The position numbers and the translations under genes are program-made. 60,608 nucleotides of DNA from positions 1 through 60,608 of the forward strand of contig JAUCBJ010001688.1 in NCBI GenBank assembly GCA_032718475.1. Reading direction: 5' to 3'. The notes beneath the pieces are model-generated. The model searched no databases and was not told the origin of the DNA. It worked only from the letters and a program-made list of their open reading frames with translations. Source of the DNA: Nemertoderma westbladi (Eukaryota; Xenacoelomorpha; Nemertodermatida; Nemertodermatidae). Shown piece after piece: positions 51,668 through 60,608 of this stretch; position 1 is the first letter of the stretch, and every line of letters begins with the position of its first letter.

Positions 51668-54376
51668 ATGTTACAGCGTCCGCCGATCGAGGCCGCTCGT
51701 GTTGACGGTATACTCGTTGAACCTCCGGACAATCGAGCGGATCTTGTCCGTCGTATGGTACACGATGTCAACATACGCGCTAGACCTTTACAGAACTCGT
51801 TTTATGGGATTAAAGACCACCCTTATTACGTTAATCTGACTCAATATTATATGGTAAAACCAGAAGACCCGACACATAATTTAAAGTTTCTACCACTAAT
51901 AAATCCTCTAGACATTGTCGAACTCGAACAATTGCAGAAACATCTGGATCAGTTAGTAAAGGTAAACTCATTTAGAAAACCATATAACATTTCTCGAATC
52001 GAGAAAGATATAGAACCTCCTTATAATCTCGATGGATTTATTAAAACTCGATTAGTCCATTGGAATCTAGATGTATTATTTGAAGAAGAGAAAATACAAA
52101 GATATGGAAATGTGGAGACGTATACCACTCGGCACATGAAGTATAGTGATCTCCCTGACGCTAACCAATGTGCCACCTTGTGGCATCCTGTAGGGATGAC
52201 CCTAGAGAACGCCACCAAGGAGTGGAATGAAACTCTTAATGTTATTGAGATGTATGGAGTTGTCACCTACGATAATGAAGGTAGCGTTCCGGTCGGAGAA
52301 CTAGGAACTACGCGCATGATCCACATACGCGGATTAGCTGGTTCTACCCACGTGTTTACTCGAGCGTGTTCCGACGTGATTGATTATTCTTTTGAAACTC
52401 TCACCGAAACACAAAAGAATCTCCGACATGGACAATTCGAACTCGCGCAGCGTTACGTCATTGACACCGAACGCAAACCGGCCATGGGCATCGATGGATC
52501 GATGTTACCCCAGCCCGTACTCGAGATGTTGTTCAACGAAAGAATCCTTAAAATCGGCTCAGCTGTTTATGGAGATCTCCAAAACGACTTTCGGAATATG
52601 GAGAACATTCCATACCCTTTCGTTGATACTCAGCTGATTGCTCCCTGGGCAGAAGGTCGAGGTTTCTTCCGCACCATGTATGCTAATACGTCTAGCAACA
52701 TTACAAAGGTGCAACGAACTTCCATCGGACATCTTGCCTTTCAGGAATACGGATGGAATTTCAAAGTCGGAAATCCCATTAACTATCAACAAGTATACGG
52801 AGATCATTATTCTCGATTGTACTTTGATGGACCATTAACCGCACCTGGCGCCGTGTATAGCTTCATGAGTGTTCCACTCCGTCCCTCCTTAGCTATCTAC
52901 ACGATCTTTGAAAACACCGCACTTGCCGGTTGGCTAGCCGATGTGTGCAGTCGTACTATACGCGCCCATCCATTAATACTTGGGACCAAACTCGCTAAGC
53001 TAGATGAACATAATAAATTCATCCGTTTCGAATGTTTCCGGCGATTTTTAACCCCGTTCCGCAACGTGGATAGCCAATTTAAAGACCGCGCTTTGACCAA
53101 GCTCAGCCTAAGAAACTCAGCTGCAGAGAAGTTGGATAGCGCTGGATTCGCCATTTTCCAAGAGATTTGTATATCGAACTTGCACTCCTCTGTTATACAA
53201 AGACCTCGAATCCCCACAGGTTATTCTGTCGTGGAAATTCAGACAATAGGTCCACCTGAAGAGACAGACACGCCCACCTCAGCTATGCACTTGGAAGACG
53301 AACCAATATGTCTAGAATCTGAGGAGATTCAGCCTATCGCGCCCCGGAACAGCGACAACGATTACATCATAGAATGGTATCAAGGTCCACAGTGTCTCAC
53401 TGCGTACGATTATCGACATGCCAACTATGTTTCTAGGCAACGTTGTCGGTTATGCGCATCGAGAGACCATGATACGCCCATGGACACAAACGTCCGCTGT
53501 TCCTATTTCCAAGAACAACCGACTATGGAAATTTATTGCGCATATTGCAGACTCAATAACTTGCATATCTTTGCGGTTTGCCCTCAATTTATGACTCAAT
53601 GTCACCATTGTCAACTAAAGGGACATGCCAGTTTCGATTGCCCTTTTAATCACGATTTGGAAAGCGTAGATGAAATGATCACACTACGTTACATCAGAGC
53701 TTGGGAAGCGAACGCTGATTTACATTGTGATTCGCGCCATCGCTATTATCCCGGACGCGCTTACGAAGGAGTTTATGCGTTCCATCCTTATCTATTCGCT
53801 TCGGTCGAACAGAAATCACGCATATCGAGTTACGAGCTACTGAAGCGCGTCGGAGAATGTATTTCAACCAAATTCGTACGCAAATTTCTCAGGAGTGTTA
53901 ATCCTAGCGACCTTCATTCCTATAACTTAATCAATTATATCCGTCAGGATCCGGACTATGGAGACTTGTTTGTTAACTCACACCCCGAGTTACAGGAAGT
54001 ATATTGACGGCCTTACGAATACCGAGCCCGCGAACGCGAGTTGGAAAGAACCATTAAACCCCGGAGGTTTCTAACTGCCTATGGTCCACCCACGGCCCTC
54101 GTTCAGACCACTCGTAAAGGACCCGTAAGAGCGGCTGTCTTAAAACGAGCTCTCAAAGCCGTTAGACCCCTCTCCCCCGACGTTGATGTCAATCAACCCG
54201 GTACTTCGACTGGCGGATACACCGACCATAATCCTACACCCTCTGATGCAATCATATTGCACCCTTCACCCAGGAGTTATAGCCCTCCTTGTAAAGTGGC
54301 TCGCCCCAAAGAGAAAAGGACTCTGGCTAGCTTTAAAAAACTGCGTAAACGCCGTCCGCGCAAGAAAGACTAACTG
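51668..54376 (+). pseudogene. DEDD-exonuclease-like plus zinc-knuckle gene, fuller copy
   Basis: 779 residues to a TGA at 54005-54007, then the same frame continues open to 54373, so the TGA looks like a nonsense change in a gene of about 900 codons. Residues 195-215 (VVTYDNEGSVP, D202 and E204) fit exonuclease motif I. ERILKIGSAVYGDL (D303) fits motif II. LAIYTIFENTALAGW (Y411, E415) fits motif III with Glu for Asp. Zinc knuckles lie at 593-658 (CAYCRLNNLHIFAVC, CHHCQLKGHASFDC, and an irregular first one). The tail is Lys/Arg-rich. Homology with the BEL accessory frames covers residues 40-740 except a 150-residue stretch lost there. The true start is uncertain. Confidence 0.7.
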
Positions 54377-54444
54377 TTTAGAGTATTTACATATATTAGA
54401 AACTGTGATTTTTGTATATTTATAAACTTGAATCCCATTTTCTG

Positions 54445-54452
54445 GGAGCGGT
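54445..54452 (+). other. Possible polypurine tract/LTR border
   Basis: GGAGCGGT here matches the bases that precede the BEL 3' LTR (28733-28740). The next bases, TGTAAAAG, would be an LTR start with TG. This suggests that the gene at 51668 belongs to a related LTR element whose 3' LTR starts here. No second LTR copy is in the window. Confidence 0.35.
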
Positions 54453-57400
54453 GTAAAAGCTTTTGCGGATATACTCAGTCCCCCTCGCCCGCAAGGTACC
54501 GTTATAGGTGTTTTAACGGACATAAAAGTCATTCTTCTATATACGTGCTTTGGAGGACATGGTAAGGCAAAAAACCCGCAATGCACCAAATACCCTTGCA
54601 CAGCTTAGCCTTGATGATTCAGATTACGACATCTAACAGCTGGTTGCTGACATGGAAACGGCCATTGGACACATGGTTCTTTGTTTAGCTTAACAGCCAA
54701 TCAGAGCGATTTTTTCTGTCGATGTGGAGCTTTTTGGCAGATCATGCTAGGAGTGTTCAGTCTTACTGTTTTTTCTTGATACTGTTGTGTTGTTTCTATC
54801 TAGGCCAGGAACACCGGCTCTAGAGTCAACTCGTTTTCATACTTTAGAAGAAACATTAGTAGGCTTAAATTATAGAGCGTATAACTGTTATCTTATCTTA
54901 TCTCAATTCAGTCTTACATTATCGGTTCAACATACATTATTATACTGCTATTTACTGTTGTTTGGTTGAATATTATTTGGAGAATATTTATAAAGAACCC
55001 AAATTTCCCAATTTTCTTGATACACTACAGGTTAGAGAGACGGGTTATATATAGCGATTGCGACTTATATTATTGTGGTTTGTAGTGAATTTAATGCTAT
55101 TTGATAAGCACTACATGAGTCCGTTGCTGTTCTCTTTATATATGATAAAATTCATTGACGGTCGGCAAATTAGTGAGCAGTATTGTGTGTTACCGGTAGT
55201 GTGCCTGATTGTGACTGATAACTAAGCATTTCCTAAAGAATGCGCCTCATACGTGAATCATAAGCCTTACCGACTTGCCGTTGTGATTAGTATAAGTCAT
55301 ATCTCTGTTTACCTAGATAGAGCGCCACGTCCTAAAGGAACTGTTAATATTTCCCGAAAGTGAATAATATTAGTCAGAAATTATTTATTAACGATCAATC
55401 GAATAATACAGTAAGCTTACACTGCAATAATAATCTAAGCCCTCAGAATCCAGTCTCCCGGGTATATCCAGCGGGTGAATGGACGCGCACTAGGCTGGCT
55501 TCTGCTAATGTTGTGTTTATTGGTATTAAATATTTGTCAATTTCTAAAGTCTATTTATAAACCAAAAGACATATAAATTTTGGCAGGTTAAACTGCTAAA
55601 GGTCTTCAAAAGCGCGTACAGTAACACAGCATTAATACAGTTCACTAAATTGGAATTGACCACGCTTTCCAATAGGGCAAGGTTCCTTGAGGACCATTAA
55701 AATATCTTCACATAGATATTTTAATGTGTCATCATGATTTGGCCAGCGGTAATACCACGGTCCACTCCGAATCATTGTTGTCACTTTCACGTGGGTGCTG
55801 TCGGTTTCCATAGCACTTTCCCGGGGTAGTTCTCGTCGTCATATTTCACCAAAACCCACTGACCGGTCGACACGGTTAAACAACCAATTCCAGTTGTCAT
55901 ATTGAAGTAATTACTTCTTGTTGAATCTGAAGTAATTTTACATTGTAGCTGTAGCATTGTAGATTGTAGCGGTCAATCTCTGCCCCCCCCCCCCCCCCCC
56001 CCCCCCCTCACCAAATCCTAAATACGCCACTGGGGCGAGCAAGCAGAACCATTATTTAGTCTATTACAGGTCTGTTAACAGGAAAATAATAATGAATCTG
56101 TCACTCTTCATTCACAAAGTTATGGCTTTGAGATCTTGAGGTACTAATTATTTATTAAATATTAATACAAAATATTACACAAGTAATTACATTGCAATAT
56201 TACATTGGTATAATTTAATTTCAAAATAATCAACCAGCAATTAATATTATCACAATGACTGCACTACTTTTTCTTATTGACATACTGTAATTCTGTAACT
56301 ACAGTACTCGGATTTTTAGCATTTGCGTTACTTTGATCTCCTCAGTGTATATTAGCGGGACTACTGGTACCCACAACGTGTCTGTTTGTATACCAAAATT
56401 TATTGAACTGTAATAATGCTGTGTTACATATGAGTATATGTTTCCAAAGTTAATTTAGTATGTATTAATTCTTCTTATAATAGTCTTTATTATAAATTGC
56501 TTATTAACTGTAAATAAATTTCCGAAATAAAGTGACAAACATGTAAGCTTGACCAAGCTAAACCAGGACTTGGTCTATGTCCCATTGATGCAAGCCATAC
56601 AACCATACTTGAGTTGGCCTACTCTGCATAGAGAGAGAGACGGCAGCTCTACTACCTACCCTAAAGGCATCCCGCTGTTGTTAGTCCCTGCCAATCACTA
56701 GCCCAGTTACCTTTGAGCTGCAACATGCCGACAAACCACCAGTCTTACAAAGAGATCTTAAGAGATTAAATTCGGTTAGTTTCTGCTAAAATTAATTCTT
56801 AAATTACAAAAGAACTAATAAAGGGCCAAACTTCAAATTTTCAGGGTTAATTTATATTTGTATAAGGAGTTAGTTTTGAGTTTTTCAACGCTTAAATATT
56901 TTGTAGACCATTTTTAATTTTTGTAATTTTCGCTGATTTCGTACTTTTTAATCTGAACTAGCGACAACGTTTTTTTCTGTTTTAGAAAAAATAACTGACT
57001 AGAAGTACTAATGACACGTTAAATTATAAATTCAAACCATTGTTTTTATTTTATTTCGATGTGGGCTGTTTAAATTAAGGTTTTAAATTTGTCTTATTTT
57101 GAAATTTTCACCAATTTTTTACCAAATTTAAAGTGCTTTAATTCTTGGTCTACAAATTGGGCAAGTCATAATTCTTTGTATACTATTTAAAATGCTATCC
57201 ATGTTTACTATAAACTTGTTTTTAGCAATGTCCCGGCATGTAGACCATAAATAATTTGAATTTAATTTGGTCTGAATTTCTGGAATTGCCAACTTTGACC
57301 AGCCATAACTTCTGATCTAATAATTAAAATCAACTAAAATTTTCAGCGATTTATATTAACATTATTTGCAACATATAAAATAATTTTGAACCAAATCTCA

Positions 57401-57944
57401 GAGATAGTGCCACCGACATTTGTCGATTTTGGCTGGAATGACTCGAACATATACCCATGCTGCCAAGTACTCTAGCTTTATGAGATACCAACTGGCTGAC
57501 ATGGTGCCGGTAGCTACTACCTAGCGCTGTAAGCCTAGCTAAATCACAGTCTGTAGTGCCTGGCAGCCTGGTGTACTCTGAGACTGCTATGGTACCGGTA
57601 GGCCTACATGGTAGTATGGTAGGCCTACATGTAGGGCATATATAGTGGAGGTTCTATTGGCAGATAGGCCTAGTCAAAACGTTACATCAGATGCCTAATT
57701 TTAGTCAAAACGTACCCCATCTTCATATAGTTGACAGGTTGAGTAGGCCTATTGCTGTATTGTGAATCCAGGAATATCCAAGTACTCCTGTACTTAGTAT
57801 ACCGGTACCCACCTGCCCATGTACAGTAACTGGCTGACAGTTACCCTTAGTTTGAGGCTATAGATGATTGACATTTCTAGCAATGTTCTTAACGTAGGCA
57901 TTTTACTGGAAGTTCAACAGCCTGGGGTGGCTAAGGAGTTGTTG
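54453..57944. other. Long gene-poor stretch
   Basis: About 3.5 kb of AT-rich sequence without a supported gene. It may include the LTR of the element above (CCAAT at 54691). A 26-bp C tract at 55983-56008 is followed by CACCAAATCCTAAATACGCC, reminiscent of a transposon end. Many GGTACCGGTA-type words occur near 57590-57810. Short frames such as 54787-54969 and 55360-55560 show no domain. Confidence 0.45.
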
Positions 57945-58893
57945 AGGAGCCACTGATCACCACAAATCATGGGAAGCCATAGAAATTGCTTTAATTGGGA
58001 CTACTCGCGAACAGTTAAGAAAATTTTTCTTAACAGTTAAGGAGACACTTACAGAAACTGAAACTATTGTTGAACTGCAGAAGTTTATGGACAACTGTCC
58101 TAATGACGGCTTTGTGGCACTCCTGCAGTTCAACACCACGTTTCTTTTAGCCATTATGATATTGCGTATTGGTATCCGTAGGAATTGTGCAGATTTGATT
58201 ATGTTTGCCGTAGTGAAGTTTGCTCCACTGTTCTTTGCGCGGGGACATGCGCATTATCAAAAAATAGTGGCATACATGGCCTGCCAACGCCTACGCTTTC
58301 CTAAAAACATTATTAATTATTTAGATTCTAATTCGACATTTAGGATAACGCTAACATCCGTGAATGGTGATAGGGCCGACTAGATGCTTAAACACCTGCA
58401 TCCACACGGCCTTCCACAAACCATGCAGAAATGGGAAGAGCTCTATGGGTTGGTGTCCATCGTTTATGAGATGAGGACAAACTGCCTGAAACTCTCTAAC
58501 GCCGCAACAGCGCGTAACACCGACAAAGACACTTCCCACTCGAGGCATATGGCTGCACCCATCAAAAGGTGGCAAGACGTCGTAGCCTCCTCTCCAATTT
58601 GCGACACCACACTATCCTTGCCAGCCAGAGGTATTGGCTGCACTCAGTTGTCGTCCCAATTTTCCGATATAAAAAAGGTTGGAGTTGAACGTTTTAAGAA
58701 TGTTGTAAAACGTTTTTTGAAGGAGTGGCCGACCTTTTTTGAAATCGACAGGCTGAAAAAAATTCCAATATCCAAGGATGAAGAGTTCCTTAACAAAACT
58801 AACATCTTTATAATTGTTCATATCAAATCTCAATGTGTAGGATTTTCCTGTTTGCCTGAAATTAATTTTTTATCAATCAGTGGCTTATATTAA
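57945..58893 (+). pseudogene. Dispersed family, segment (b), longest copy
   Basis: The frame opens at about 57945 (TDHHKSWEAIEIAL), continues through FLLAIMILRIGIRRN, FAPLFFARGHAHYQKI and CQRLRFPKNII, meets an in-frame TAG at 58381-58383, and resumes with LKHLHPHGLPQ, KWEELYGLVSIV and ISKDEEFL to 58893. The last 30 residues run into a tandem repeat and are not real homology. The part after the TAG matches 44203-44640. The AP-x-(F/W)-x-x-(R)GH-x-x-Y-x-(K/R) core is common in multicopy invertebrate proteins of unknown function. The stop makes it a likely pseudogene. Confidence 0.6.
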
Positions 58894-59110
58894 GTTTTAT
58901 ATAACTCTCAATGTGTAGGATTTTCCTATTTGCCAGAAATTATTTAAACAGTTTATCAATCAGTGGCTTATATTAAGTTTTATATAACTCTCAATGTGTA
59001 GGATTTTCCTGTTTGCCTGAAATTAATACAGTTTATCAATCAGTGGCTTATTAAGTTTTATATAACTCTCAATGTGTAGGATTTTCCTGTTTGCCTGGAA
59101 TTAACTTTTT
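58828..59110. repeat. Minisatellite, about 80-bp unit, 3.6 copies
   Basis: CTCAATGTGTAGGATTTTCC starts near 58829, 58907, 58990 and 59066. It is followed by TGCCTGAAATTAAT, TATCAATCAGTGGCTTAT and TTAAGTTTTATATAA. The first unit overlaps the end of the family (b) frame. Confidence 0.93.
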
Positions 59111-59261
59111 ACCAATAACCCCAGAACAAAACTTTTAGTTAGGTGGAATGCTTTCCTTATATTTTGACAGGCGGACAGACAGAGACAGATATAATATACT
59201 TAGCTAAATATATAATAATAATAATTTGAAACAATTTAAAATATTCACAAGTATTCATAAT

Positions 59262-59805
59262 TCACAAGTTATTTAAATCAGAAAAACAGTACAACAAAGT
59301 TTTATAACAGCCGAGCGGGTGTTCTTTGGACACGACCTCCCTGTCCGACATGGTCACCCGTTGTTGGTCTGAACTGTGAACCTGCGCAGGTCTGTTCTTT
59401 GCACCTGGCGCGGGACTGTTCTTTGCACCTGGCGCGGGTCTGTTCTTTGCACCCAGTGCGGGTCTGTTCTTTGCACCCAGCGGGGGTCCGTTCTTTGCAC
59501 CTGGCACGGGTCTGTTCTTTGCACCCAGCGCGGGTCCGTTCTTTGCACCCGGCGCGGTTCCATTCTTTGCACCCGGCGCAGTTACGTTCTTTGCACCCGG
59601 CGCATGTCCGTTCTTTGCACTTGGCATGGGTCCACTTGAGCATGCCGCAGCGCGGTTATTCTTCGCATCCCACTTCGCCTTTAATAGAGCAGCTTCTTCG
59701 GGCGTTCTTTTCTTTCGACACTCTACGTGAGTCCTACAGACCCATTTCAGTCCTTCCATCTCGTATGACTCAATGAGTTCAATGCACTCAGCATGCCCCC
59801 ATACG
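59262..59805 (-). CDS. PHD-like exon with octapeptide repeats
   Basis: The exon starts at 59805 after TTTTTGCAG. Its first residues VWGHAECIELIE, then GLKWVCRTHV, fit the second half of a PHD/zinc finger (H-x2-C ... W-x-C-x2-H). A Lys/Glu helix (KKRTPEEAALLKAKW) follows, then ten copies of an eight-residue repeat GAKN(R/G)PAP, and a tail ending at 59262. The upstream exon with the first half of the finger is not found in the 800 bp to the window edge. Whether it is a gene or a pseudogene is open; the frame is intact. Confidence 0.5.
59383..59627 (-). repeat. 24-bp coding minisatellite, ten copies
   Basis: Ten units of 24 bp keep TTCTTTGCAC nearly unchanged (the A-K-N codons) while the R/G-P-A-P codons vary. 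All copies keep frame on the minus strand, and the other strand also stays open, so the openness alone does not prove coding. Confidence 0.93.
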
Positions 59806-59855
59806 CTGCAAAAATATAAATATGTTTCAATGTAGCACTTCGTGTGACGACACAC

Positions 59856-60608
59856 TGACAGGCCCTAAAACGAAATCCAGCCCGGCAAGAAAACTCCCAT
59901 AGTTTTAATTTTTAAGTTTGGTCGTCAACTTGCATACATTGCCAAAGACTGACAGACAGACCGACAGACAGACAGTCTATAGTAGGTAAAACGTTTTCAG
60001 TACAATGGATGAACCCAAACCTCATGAAATTTTCAGGAAATGTTCACAACATTGATTAGCAATCTTTCAATATTTAATTTTTTTAGAATTATTTGCTTTA
60101 TAAATTATGTCATAATCATGTGTTAATTATTGATTATTTGATTATTATGGCGCGAAATGACCGCAAACACAAAATAAATTTTAGTGGGTTTTAAAAATTG
60201 GTTTTATTTAATTAATTCATTTTATGTTAAGGGGAGATGAACACTTTGTAAGTTCCTTAATGATTTAAGTTAAACTTTTACATTTTTTCGGTACCATTAT
60301 TTTTTTAATAAAAGAGAACCAGGACTTGAAAATGAATGGAATGGATTTTCAAATTTTTGCTTCGTTGTCGCGCATGGGTGCAATATAACTTTGAAAAATA
60401 AAAAAAGTGAAATTTTTCATTATTTTCAAAATTTTATGCAATTTTGAAGAAAATCAAAGAGTTTTTTGGAAAAACCGTTCCATTCATCGAATTCAGTATA
60501 AAAAACTACCCCAAGTGACAAATTTATGTACTGTCCCCCGAACTCCTGCACCCAAAAATGGTACCGAAAAATGGACATCACACTAAAATATTCTTTTTCG
60601 GGAAAATC
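59856..60608. other. AT-rich stretch to the window end
   Basis: No supported gene. A GACAGACAGACCGACAGACA microsatellite lies at about 59949-59973. No upstream exon for the PHD-like gene is recognised. Confidence 0.45.

Noticed and set aside
54183-54601. Overlapping frames at the end of the exonuclease-like gene
   Set aside because: They are shadows of the basic C-terminal tail that continues in frame after the TGA at 54005.
59376-59776. Plus-strand open frames across the 24-bp repeats
   Set aside because: They are products of a repeat whose period is a multiple of three; the minus strand has the splice acceptor and the zinc-finger-like start.

Overview
The window looks like invertebrate animal DNA and is packed with mobile elements. 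Support for this is a BEL/Pao LTR retrotransposon (a metazoan superfamily), several non-LTR reverse transcriptases, pieces of piggyBac, hAT, Mutator-like, Ty3/gypsy and Crypton-type elements, spliceosomal exon/intron signatures, and long AT-rich stretches with minisatellites and homopolymer C/G tracts. I cannot name the species. I see no intact, clearly conserved host housekeeping gene.

Layout. 1-7.1 kb: broken BEL/Pao and LINE pieces, a piggyBac-like remnant with an intron, and minisatellites. 7.2-9.1 kb: a spliced OB-fold-like gene whose paralogue lies on the minus strand at 36.0-37.2 kb. 9.9-12.2 kb: a hAT scrap, a second LINE copy, a piece of an unclassified dispersed protein family, and a perfect 126-bp-arm palindrome. 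12.36-30.67 kb: one full-length BEL/Pao element with 1,931-bp LTRs that differ at only two positions I could find. It carries gag-protease-RT (15097-21396), RNase H/integrase (21378-23948) and two further 3' reading frames (24606-27948). 30.9-34.8 kb: a 204-bp MITE, a broken Mutator-like transposase with a SWIM zinc finger, and tRNA-derived repeats. 37.7-40.5 kb: LINE remnants, including an endonuclease-RT. 43.5-46.5 kb: minisatellites, poly-G tracts and a broken copy of the dispersed family. 46.9-51.7 kb: a broken gypsy element, more of the dispersed family and a tyrosine-recombinase fragment. 51.7-54.4 kb: a second, more complete copy of the gene found at the 3' end of the BEL element. 54.4-60.6 kb: mostly non-coding, plus another dispersed-family pseudogene and a repeat-rich PHD-like exon.

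Most unusual content. The 3' genes of the BEL element look like a DEDD-type (WRN/EXD-like) 3'-5' exonuclease fold joined to three zinc knuckles. They are not an envelope gene. A homologue at 51668-54376 keeps the first catalytic motif that the BEL copy has lost to an internal deletion. A 17-nt motif (GGAAGACTYGCGAGCCT) occurs ten times plus one partial copy inside the BEL internal region, always on the same strand. It is read in different frames or lies in non-coding sequence, so it looks like a cis-acting nucleic-acid signal. The U3 of each LTR also contains a tRNA-like unit with A box, B box and T-run, upstream of a CCAAT/TATA promoter, and the leader carries three near-identical stem-loops.

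How the parts fit. The BEL element supplies its own promoter, Gag, protease, RT/RNase H and integrase. The exonuclease/zinc-knuckle product would be an accessory nucleic-acid-binding factor (inference). Almost every other coding sequence is interrupted by stops or frameshifts and is best read as transposon debris.
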